Shown here piece after piece: positions 57,759 to 64,000 of a DNA stretch of 64,000 bases (positions within the stretch are counted from its first letter, which is position 1; each line of letters opens with the position of its first letter). A model generated the notes under the pieces. The model had not been told where the DNA came from. It did not search any database and saw nothing but the letters and a program-made list of their open reading frames with translations. Source of the stretch: CADEDH01 sp965263455 (GTDB lineage: Bacteria > Actinomycetota > Acidimicrobiia > Acidimicrobiales > SZUA-35); contig CBDHHN010000001.1 of assembly GCA_965263455.1 (NCBI GenBank), positions 124,001 through 188,000 of the forward strand, given 5' to 3'. The translations under genes and the position numbers were made by a program.

Positions 57759-57763
57759 GGCGG

Positions 57764-58750
57764 TCAGGTGGTGGTGTCGATGACGAGGCGACCGGTCGTT
57801 CGGCGGTCGGCCAACTGGCGGAGCGCGTCGGGTACCCCGGTCAGGGGCAGCACCTGGGACACGAGCGGGTTGATCCGACCGTCGAGGAGCATGGCGTAGA
57901 CCTCCTCGTAGCACCGGTCGAGCGTCGCCTTGTCCCGGCCCCGGTAGCCGCCCATGTGGACACCGACCACCGAGTAGTTCTTGACCAGGGCGTGGTTGGC
58001 CGGGGCCGAAGGAATGGTGCCCGAGGCGAAGCCCACCACCAGCAGCCGGCCCTCCCAGGCCACCAGGCGGCGGGCGATGTCGAAGTACTCGCCCCCGACC
58101 GGGTCGTACACGACGTCGACGCCGCGGCCCGAGGTGGCCTCCATGACCTCGGCGTAGAGGTCGCCGTCCCGGTAGTCGATGGCGACGTCGGCCCCGAGGT
58201 CACGGCACACCTGGACCTTCTCCGGACCGCCGGCGGCGGCCAGAACCCAACACCCGTGGGCCTTGGCCATCTGGATGGCCGACGAGCCGACGCCGCCGGC
58301 CCCGGCCAACACCAGCACGCTCTCCCCCGGGGCCAGCCGGCCCCGCTGGTGGAGGGCGAACCACGACGTGCCGTAGGTGACATGGAGCCCGGCTGCGACC
58401 GTGGCCTCCACCTCGTCGGGCAGGGCGTTGACGTCGTCGGGCGACACCCACGCCCCCTCGGCGAACCCTCCCCACGGGGCCCGGGCCGAGCCGACGACCC
58501 GTTGCCCGGGCCGGAGTTCGCACCCCTCCCCCACCTCGACCACCCGGCCGACCGTGCTCATACCGGGCACGAAGGGTGGGTCGAGCCGGACCTGGTAGGT
58601 GCCCTGGCACTGCAGGATGTCGGCGAAGTTGACGTCGGTGGCCTCGACCTCGATCCGGGCCAGCCCTTCGGGGGGCGTGGGCGGGTCGACGTCGAGCAGT
58701 TCCAGCACGTCCCACGGATCGCCGAGGCGAGTCGCCTGCCAGGCCCGCAT
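57764..58750 (-). CDS. zinc-free NADPH:quinone oxidoreductase (MDR family)
   Basis: 328 residues from ATG 58750, sharing one base with the previous stop. MRAWQATRLGDPWDVLEL opens the family; GroES-like part with VNFADILQCQGTYQ and PPFVPGMSTVGRVVEVG; cofactor loop VLVLAGAGGVGSSAIQMAKAHG; VDVVYDPVGGEYFDIARRLVAWEGRLLVVGFASG. No zinc-binding Cys set. Related enzymes reduce enoyl-CoA, quinones or alpha,beta-unsaturated ketones. Second gene of the seven-gene operon. Confidence 0.87.
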   Translation of the reverse strand: MRAWQATRLGDPWDVLELLDVDPPTPPEGLARIEVEATDVNFADILQCQGTYQVRLDPPFVPGMSTVGRVVEVGEGCELRPGQRVVGSARAPWGGFAEGAWVSPDDVNALPDEVEATVAAGLHVTYGTSWFALHQRGRLAPGESVLVLAGAGGVGSSAIQMAKAHGCWVLAAAGGPEKVQVCRDLGADVAIDYRDGDLYAEVMEATSGRGVDVVYDPVGGEYFDIARRLVAWEGRLLVVGFASGTIPSAPANHALVKNYSVVGVHMGGYRGRDKATLDRCYEEVYAMLLDGRINPLVSQVLPLTGVPDALRQLADRRTTGRLVIDTTT

Positions 58751-59874
58751 CAGCCCACCTCCGCCGTGCGGGGTCGATCGGCCCCGGCCGTCGGCCCGAC
58801 GCCGGCCGCCGGGTCGAGGGCGGCGGGCTCTATGGCGGCCCAGGCGTCGGCCAGGAGCGCCAGGCTGTTGAGCCGCTCGTCGAGTCCGTGGGTCGCGGTG
58901 TGGATCATCAGCTCGTCGGCCCCGGTGCGGACGGTGAGGTCGGCCAGGCCGGCGGCCGCCGTCGGCCCGTCGCCCAGGATGGCGGTCGAACCCATGGCCC
59001 GGGCCGCCTCGTACTGGGGATGGGCGGCGGCCTCCTCCGGTGGCAACAGGGGCAACAGCCGCCCGCTGCGGAGGCCGAAGCGTCGGAGGCGGGCCGGAGC
59101 GGCCAGCCGGTCGGCCTCGGCCCCGCTGTCGGCGGCGATGACCGAGGCGGTGACGATGACGTAGGGCCGATCGAGCTGGTCGGAGGGTTCGAAGTACTCC
59201 CGGTAGATGGACACGGCCTCGGTCGTGCCCCCCATGTCGAAATGGTGGGCGAAGGCGAACGGGAGGCCCAGGACCCCGGCCAACTGGGCGCTGAAGCCAC
59301 TGGAGCCGAGGAGGATGACCGACGGGAAGGTGCGAGCCTCCGGGGTGGCCCGGAACCGCTCCCACAGCCCGTGCTCGGTGCGGGGGTCGCCCAGCAGACC
59401 CATGAGGTCGATCAGATTGCGGGGGAAGTCCTCCTCGTCCCGATGGCCGTCGGTTCGGCGCAGGGCGACCGCCGTGGCCCGGTCGGTGCCGGGGGCCCGT
59501 CCGATGCCGAGGTCGATTCGTCCCGGATGGAGGGCCTCGAGGAGGGCGAACTGTTCGGCGACCGCCAGCGGGGCATGGTTGGGCAGCATCACGCCGCCGG
59601 AACCGACCTTGATGGTGGTGGTTGCGGCGGCCAGGTGGGCCATGAGGACCGGCGGGCTGGTGGAGGCCACGGTGGCCATGTTGTGGTGCTCGGCCACCCA
59701 GATACGGGTGTAGCCGAGCCGCTCGGCCCGGGCGGCCAGGGCCGCGGTGTCGGCCAGGGCGTCGCCCGAGGTCCGGCCCTCGGGGACCATGGCGAGATCG
59801 AGCACCGAGAGCGGTCGGGGCCAGGTGGGGCCGCCGGTGCCGGACTCGGGGTTGACGTGATCGTCGTTCGGCAT
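58750..59874 (-). CDS. LLM-class flavin-dependent oxidoreductase (MsnO8-like)
   Basis: 374 residues from ATG 59874. PLSVLDLAMVPEGRTSGDAL, GYTRIWVAEHHNMATVASTSPPVLMAHLAAAT, IKVGSGGVMLPNHAPLAVAEQFALLEALHPGRIDLGIGRAPG and the long insert before VILLGSSGFSAQLAGVLGLPFAFAHHF match the MsnO8 subgroup of luciferase-like enzymes. Flavin-dependent monooxygenation is likely. First gene of the operon; divergent from the CaiB gene across 96 bp. Confidence 0.87.
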   Translation of the reverse strand: MPNDDHVNPESGTGGPTWPRPLSVLDLAMVPEGRTSGDALADTAALAARAERLGYTRIWVAEHHNMATVASTSPPVLMAHLAAATTTIKVGSGGVMLPNHAPLAVAEQFALLEALHPGRIDLGIGRAPGTDRATAVALRRTDGHRDEEDFPRNLIDLMGLLGDPRTEHGLWERFRATPEARTFPSVILLGSSGFSAQLAGVLGLPFAFAHHFDMGGTTEAVSIYREYFEPSDQLDRPYVIVTASVIAADSGAEADRLAAPARLRRFGLRSGRLLPLLPPEEAAAHPQYEAARAMGSTAILGDGPTAAAGLADLTVRTGADELMIHTATHGLDERLNSLALLADAWAAIEPAALDPAAGVGPTAGADRPRTAEVG

Positions 59875-59933
59875 GGACGGGCCTCCCATCGTCACCGGCC
59901 GGGACGGCCCAATCCTGGCCGGGGTGACCGTCG

Positions 59934-59964
59934 TTGTACAGCCCGCCGGCCCATCTCCTACCGT
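59934..59964 (+). promoter_or_regulatory. possible leaderless promoter of the CaiB fusion gene
   Basis: TTGTAC (59934-59939), 19-bp spacer, TACCGT (59959-59964), with the ATG 6 bp after the -10. Confidence 0.35.
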
Positions 59965-59970
59965 TGCCCC

Positions 59971-62379
59971 ATGTCGAGCACGGGACCCCTCGCCACCCTC
60001 CGGATCATCGACCTCACCGGCGACCTCGGTCGCTACGGGACGAAGGTCCTGGCCGAGGCCGGAGCCACCGTGTGGCGCCCGGCCGGGCGGGGCTCGTCGG
60101 GCCGGACCCTCCCGGGGCGGGCCGGAGCCTTCGGCGGCGTGCTCGACTGGTGGTTCGACTCGGCCAAGCAACGGATCGACCTCGATCTCGACACCGTGAC
60201 CGGCCGGGATGGGTACCGTCGGCTGGCGGCGGCCGCCGACGTGGTGATCGAGTCCGAGCGCCCGGGCCGGCTGGCCGACCTCGGTGTCGATCACGCCGAT
60301 CTGACGGCCGACAACCCCGGGCTGGTCCAGGTCTCGGTGACCCCGTTCGGTCGGACCGGATCCCGGGCCGGGTGGGCCGCCTCGGATCTGGTGGCCGGAG
60401 CCCTGGGCGGTGTGCTGTCCCTGACCGGCACCGAGGACGAGCCCCTCAACTCCTGGGGTTGGCAGGGCTACAACTTCGCCGGCTTCGTGGCCGCCCTCTC
60501 GGCCCTGGCCGGGGTTCGCCACGCCCGTCGCCACGGCCGGGGTCAGCTCGTCGACATCTCGTTGCACGAGGTGGTGTCGGCCAACATCGAGAACCTCATC
60601 ATGCAGTACGAGTACGACCGTGAGCTGGAGGGACTCCCCACCCTGGCGCCCCGCCAGGGGTCCCGGCACTGGCTCGGGGCCTACACCGTGGTCCCCGCCG
60701 CCTCGGGCTCGGTCATGGTGACTCCCACACCGTCGACCGAGTCGTTGATCGAGTGGATGCTGGAGCACGGGGTCGACGAGGCCCGCCCCTACCAGGGCGC
60801 CGCGCCCGAGGAGGTGCTGGGCGCCATCGACGACGTCATGGCCACCGTGCGGGGCTTCGCCGCCCGGCTCGACGCCGGCGAGTTGTTCACCGAGGCCCAA
60901 CGGCGCCATGTGGCCTTCGGCGAGGTACAGACCGTGGCCCAGGTCGCCGACAACCCGCAGTTCGCCCACCGGGCCCTCTTCGGCGACATCGATCTCGGGG
61001 ACGGCGAGCGCGTCCGGGGGCCCTGGCGGCAGGTCCGCTACGAGGCGACGCCGACGTCGGCGCCCTCGAACCCCGACCCGTCGGCGCGGTCGGTGGCCGA
61101 GGTCCTGGCCGCGGTGGCGACCTCCGACCGAGCGGCCGTTGACGGGGGGGCCCGGGGCCGGGCCGACGGGGCCGGCCGGGACGTCGGTACCGAAGCGGCC
61201 GCCACCGAGCCGCCGCTGGCCGGGCTCCGGGTGGTCGACCTCTCGTGGGTCCTGGCCGGGCCATCGGCCACCCGCCTGCTCGGCGACCTCGGGGCCGACG
61301 TGATCAAGGTCCAGACCGAGGAACGGGCCACGCTGGTCAATCAACCCGAGTACCCCTACTACCAGGTGTGGAACCGGTCGAAGCGGTCGGCCACCCTCGA
61401 CCTGAAGCGGCCCGGTGCCCTCGATCACCTGCGCCGGCTGGTCGAGCAGGCCGACGTGCTGGTCGAGAACTATGCCGCCGGGGTGCTCGATCGCCTCGGT
61501 GTCGGGTGGGATCAGGTCCGGGAGTGGAACCCGCGGCTGGTCTACATCTCGATGTCGGGGTGCGGCCACGACGGGCCGTGGTCCGGGGTCATCAGCTACG
61601 CCCCCACCATCCACGCCCTGTGCGGGCTCACCCATCTGACCAACCCGGAAGGTCGGGGCGACGTCGGGTGCGGCTTCTCGCTCAACGATCACGCCGCAGG
61701 CTTCTCGGCCGTGGTGGCGGTGCTGGCCGCCCTCCACGAGCGGGAGACCTCGGGACGGGGCCAGCACATCGACATGGCCCAACTGGAGATCGGGGCGGGC
61801 CTCATCGGGCCGGCCCTCATCGAGTACTTCGCCACCGGGTCCGGGCCGGTGGCCCGGGGCAACGTCGACGGCCTGGCCGATCAGGTGCCGAACGAGGTCT
61901 ACCGCTGCGTCGACGGCCGCCATCTGGCCGTGACCGCCGTCGATGACGAGGCCTGGTGTCGACTGGCCACCGTCATCGGCTGGACGGGGGACGACCTGGG
62001 CGCGGTCGAGGAGCGTCGGGCCCGCCGGGCCGACATCGACGCCGCCGTGGCCGCCTGGGCCGCCTCCCGGGAGGCCGAGGCGGCGATGACGACGCTGCAG
62101 GAGGTGGGCGTGGCGGCGGGCGTCGTCCAGAACGCCGCCGACCTGTTGGAGCACGACCCCCAGCACCGGGACCGGGGCTTCTGGATCACCACCGATACCG
62201 TCGGCTTCGGCCCCCGACGCCACGACCGGTTCCCGGGCCACTGGAGCGACAGCGAACTCGGCCCCTATCGGCCCGCCCCGGCCTACCTCGGGGAGGCCAA
62301 CTTCGAGGTGTGGGGCGACCTGGCCGGCCTCGCTCCCGATGCCGTGGCCGAGGGGATGGCCGAGGGTCTGTTCAGCTGA
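59971..62379 (+). CDS. tandem-fused CaiB/BaiF family CoA-transferase
   Basis: 802 residues from ATG 59971: two CaiB/BaiF halves. Half 1 (1-400): LRIIDLTGDLGRYGTKVLAEAGATVWRP, TPFGRTGSRAGWAASDLVAGALGG, GRGQLVDISLHEVVSANIENL with the catalytic-type Asp near 195. A Gly/Ala-rich linker (380-415) follows, then half 2 (416-802): LRVVDLSWVLAGPSATRLLGDLGADVIKVQ, GCGHDGPWSGVISYAP, SGRGQHIDMAQLEIG with the second Asp near 601. Both halves keep the Asp that forms acyl anhydrides in formyl-CoA transferase. Formate/carboxylate CoA exchange activates a substrate acid for the acyl-CoA genes nearby. Convergent with a similar gene. Confidence 0.88.
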   Translation: MSSTGPLATLRIIDLTGDLGRYGTKVLAEAGATVWRPAGRGSSGRTLPGRAGAFGGVLDWWFDSAKQRIDLDLDTVTGRDGYRRLAAAADVVIESERPGRLADLGVDHADLTADNPGLVQVSVTPFGRTGSRAGWAASDLVAGALGGVLSLTGTEDEPLNSWGWQGYNFAGFVAALSALAGVRHARRHGRGQLVDISLHEVVSANIENLIMQYEYDRELEGLPTLAPRQGSRHWLGAYTVVPAASGSVMVTPTPSTESLIEWMLEHGVDEARPYQGAAPEEVLGAIDDVMATVRGFAARLDAGELFTEAQRRHVAFGEVQTVAQVADNPQFAHRALFGDIDLGDGERVRGPWRQVRYEATPTSAPSNPDPSARSVAEVLAAVATSDRAAVDGGARGRADGAGRDVGTEAAATEPPLAGLRVVDLSWVLAGPSATRLLGDLGADVIKVQTEERATLVNQPEYPYYQVWNRSKRSATLDLKRPGALDHLRRLVEQADVLVENYAAGVLDRLGVGWDQVREWNPRLVYISMSGCGHDGPWSGVISYAPTIHALCGLTHLTNPEGRGDVGCGFSLNDHAAGFSAVVAVLAALHERETSGRGQHIDMAQLEIGAGLIGPALIEYFATGSGPVARGNVDGLADQVPNEVYRCVDGRHLAVTAVDDEAWCRLATVIGWTGDDLGAVEERRARRADIDAAVAAWAASREAEAAMTTLQEVGVAAGVVQNAADLLEHDPQHRDRGFWITTDTVGFGPRRHDRFPGHWSDSELGPYRPAPAYLGEANFEVWGDLAGLAPDAVAEGMAEGLFS

Positions 62380-62510
62380 GGGCCAGGGCGGCCGGTGCCT
62401 GGACGGGTCGCAGAGGGCACGGTGACGGTCTCGCCGTCGAGGCCGACCACCGCGGCCGGGGACCGGCGGCCGTCGTCACGCCGGCGGCGGCCTGCCCGTC
62501 GGCCGACGGG

Positions 62511-64000
62511 TCAGCCCAAGGCGCCCCGAGCGGCCAGATCGGCCACCTCGTCGGGGTCGAGGCCGACCAGGTCGGTCAGGACGGCGAACGAGTCGTCGCC
62601 CAGGCAAGGGGGTGCCCAGCGGGGCCCGTGGTCGTAACCCCGGATCCGGTACTGGTGTCCGGCGTAGGGTCGGTCGCCGACCTCGGCGTGGGTCAGGGTC
62701 CGGTAGAAGCGGCGGTGGCGGTACTGGGGGTCGTCCGGGAGTTGCCTGCTCGATTGGACCACGCCGGCGGCGACGCCGGCCCCGGCCAACCGGGCTTCCA
62801 GGTCCGGGCCGTCGTGGGTCGCGGTCCAGGCGCCCAGCCGCTCGTCGAGTTCGTCGTGGTTGGCCAGGCGGCCCTCGACGGTGGCGAGGGCCGGGTCGGT
62901 GGCCCAGTCGGGTCGGCCCAGCAGGTCGACCAGGGCCGACCACCGGTCGTCGTCGGACACCGACAGGGCCAGCCACTGGTCGTGGCCCCGGGTCGGGTAG
63001 ACCCCCTGGGGGGCCACGCCGTCGCCCCGGTTGCCCCGCCTGGTGGGGGCCGTGCCGTGGCGTTGGAGCCGGATCAGTTCGGGGGCCAGGAACTGGAGGG
63101 CGGTCTCCAGCTGGGCCGCCTCCAGGTGGCAGCCCTCCCCGGTCCGTTCCCGACGGTCGAGGGCGGCGAGCAGGGCGGTGGTGATGAAGCGCGGTCCGAT
63201 GGTGTCGGTGTAGGCGATCCAGGGGCCGTCGGGCGGCAGATCGGGCCAGCCGACGAGGTCCTGGAAGCCGGCGACGGCCGCCGCGTGGTACCCGTAACCG
63301 GCCATGCACGACACGTGGCTACCGTCACCGAGGAGGTTGGTCGACACCATGACCAGCGACGGGTTGGTGGCCGAGACGACGTCGTAGCCCAGGCCCAGCC
63401 CCTCCATGGTCCCCGGGGTGAAGCTCTCGATCACGACGTCGGCCCAGTCGACCAGGCGTCGGGCCGCCTCGATCCCGGCCTCCGACTTGAGGTCGAGTGA
63501 CAGGCTCCGTTTCGAGGTGTTGAAGGTGCCGAAGAAGTGCGAGCGATTGATCCCGGCCTCGCCATCGGCGAACGGGGGCTGCAGCCGCAGGCCGTCGATG
63601 TGCTCCTCGGACTCGACCCGGACGACGGTGGCGCCGTGGTCGGCGAACGATTTGGCCGTGATCGGTCCGACCCCGATCCAGGAGAAGTCGGCCACCTTCA
63701 GCCCGGACCACGGCAGGACCACTCCCCCGCCGCCGTCACCGTCACCGTGCTCGTCGTCCCGTTCGTCGTCGCGGCCGACCCCGGGGCCCGAGGCGACCTG
63801 GACGGCGTCGGCGGGGGTCGGTCCTGCCTCGTCGCCGGTCGGGACGGGGACCGATCCGGCCGTCCGGGCGACCGTCGGGCGGGTCCCGTCGAGGCGGTAG
63901 AACGCCCCGGGGACGCGGTCGGCCTCGCCCTCGGTCCAGAATCCGCGGGCCTCGAGGTGGGGAAAGGCCAGGAGGTCGTGCACGTCGTTGAGGGGGGCGA
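62511..64000 (-). CDS. tandem-fused CaiB/BaiF family CoA-transferase, 5' end outside window
   Basis: About 496 residues visible, open to the right edge. The first 45 residues (DLLAFPHLEARGFWTEGEADRV) are the C-terminal end of a first CaiB half, so the gene is again a fusion whose start lies beyond 64000. A complete second half follows: LKVADFSWIGVGPITAKSFADHGATVVRVES, SLDLKSEAGIEAARRLVDWADVVIESFTPG, ALLAALDRRERTGEGCHLEAAQLET. At the place of the catalytic Asp (GRGQHID) it reads GEGCHLE, so Glu stands there. A linker rich in Asp/Glu/Gly (about residues 60-85) joins the halves. Convergent with the first fusion; the gap 62380-62510 holds no gene. Confidence 0.85.
   Translation of the reverse strand, partial: APLNDVHDLLAFPHLEARGFWTEGEADRVPGAFYRLDGTRPTVARTAGSVPVPTGDEAGPTPADAVQVASGPGVGRDDERDDEHGDGDGGGGVVLPWSGLKVADFSWIGVGPITAKSFADHGATVVRVESEEHIDGLRLQPPFADGEAGINRSHFFGTFNTSKRSLSLDLKSEAGIEAARRLVDWADVVIESFTPGTMEGLGLGYDVVSATNPSLVMVSTNLLGDGSHVSCMAGYGYHAAAVAGFQDLVGWPDLPPDGPWIAYTDTIGPRFITTALLAALDRRERTGEGCHLEAAQLETALQFLAPELIRLQRHGTAPTRRGNRGDGVAPQGVYPTRGHDQWLALSVSDDDRWSALVDLLGRPDWATDPALATVEGRLANHDELDERLGAWTATHDGPDLEARLAGAGVAAGVVQSSRQLPDDPQYRHRRFYRTLTHAEVGDRPYAGHQYRIRGYDHGPRWAPPCLGDDSFAVLTDLVGLDPDEVADLAARGALG

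Noticed and set aside
58750..62241. A 1163-residue open frame on the minus strand
   Set aside because: Only the part from 59874 down is the LLM gene; the rest is antisense to the CaiB fusion and shows no conserved pattern.

Overview
The window is chromosomal DNA of a very high-GC actinobacterium. Third codon positions are almost all G or C, GTG starts are common, and several promoters look leaderless. The gene content includes five luciferase-like (F420-type) oxidoreductases, a F420/PPOX-type protein, a mycothiol-type maleylpyruvate isomerase, SARP/AfsR-type regulation, a conservon-like histidine kinase/roadblock/GTPase set and many acyl-CoA enzymes. Together these fit a member of the Acidimicrobiia (Iamia/Ilumatobacter-like) better than Streptomyces or Mycobacterium. 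That placement is inference from gene content; there is no rRNA or marker gene here. I saw no tRNA, rRNA, CRISPR array, insertion sequence, integrase or phage gene, so this reads as native chromosome.

Layout. 1-5.2 kb: a truncated secreted lamin-tail-domain protein; a YjeF-N/aldose-epimerase pair (+); a coupled minus-strand operon of a Thr/Pro-rich membrane-anchored protein, ApbE flavinyltransferase and a ferric-reductase-like haem membrane protein. 5.2-12.4 kb: M20 peptidase with a small membrane protein, a large SARP-AAA-TPR regulator, a CAP-domain lipoprotein and a 6PGDH-like dehydrogenase. 12.5-15.1 kb: plus-strand operon of thiol/F420-type enzymes (DsbA-like, maleylpyruvate isomerase-like, methyltransferase, PPOX). 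15.2-19.6 kb: conservon-like signalling operon (kinase, roadblock, GTPase) without a DUF742 gene; the kinase tail is split over reading frames. 19.7-23.2 kb: LLM oxidoreductase, class II aldolase, GNATs, SnoaL-like protein. 23.1-26.8 kb: SNF2 helicase coupled to a small basic protein and a GNAT. 27-31.2 kb: DinB-like, isocitrate-lyase-like, LLM, enoyl-CoA hydratase and XRE regulator genes. 31.2-31.8 kb: the only long gene-free stretch, followed by an orphan BioD/DUF1611-like P-loop protein. 33-42 kb: two MFS transporters, an EamA transporter, D-aminoacylase-like hydrolase, GMC oxidoreductase, SDR and LLM. 42-45.6 kb: Tat-exported DUF1501/DUF4214 protein with DUF1800 partner. 45.7-48.4 kb: methyltransferase, thioesterase, SDR. 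48.5-49.4 kb: divergent arsR/arsI-type pair. 49.4-53.5 kb: SH3 lipoprotein, cytochrome P450, LLM, and a BLUF blue-light sensor with a perfect hairpin over its ribosome binding site. 53.5-59.9 kb: a seven-gene, almost gapless minus-strand operon (LLM, quinone oxidoreductase, SDR, Cys-less thiolase, DUF35 protein, esterase, polysaccharide-deacetylase-like hydrolase) that looks like an uncharacterised catabolic pathway. 60-64 kb: two convergent tandem-fused CaiB/BaiF CoA-transferases, one running off the end.

Working together: the acyl-CoA, SDR, LLM, thiolase/DUF35 and CoA-transferase genes suggest a versatile degrader of alicyclic, terpenoid, steroid-like or fatty substrates using F420, mycothiol and CoA chemistry. 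The regulators (SARP, XRE, conservon-like set, ArsR, BLUF) are local. The most unusual items are the BLUF mRNA hairpin, the seven-gene thiolase/DUF35 operon, the conservon-like set lacking DUF742 with a frame-disrupted kinase tail, and the orphan P-loop gene with its structured leader. All functions are sequence-based predictions.
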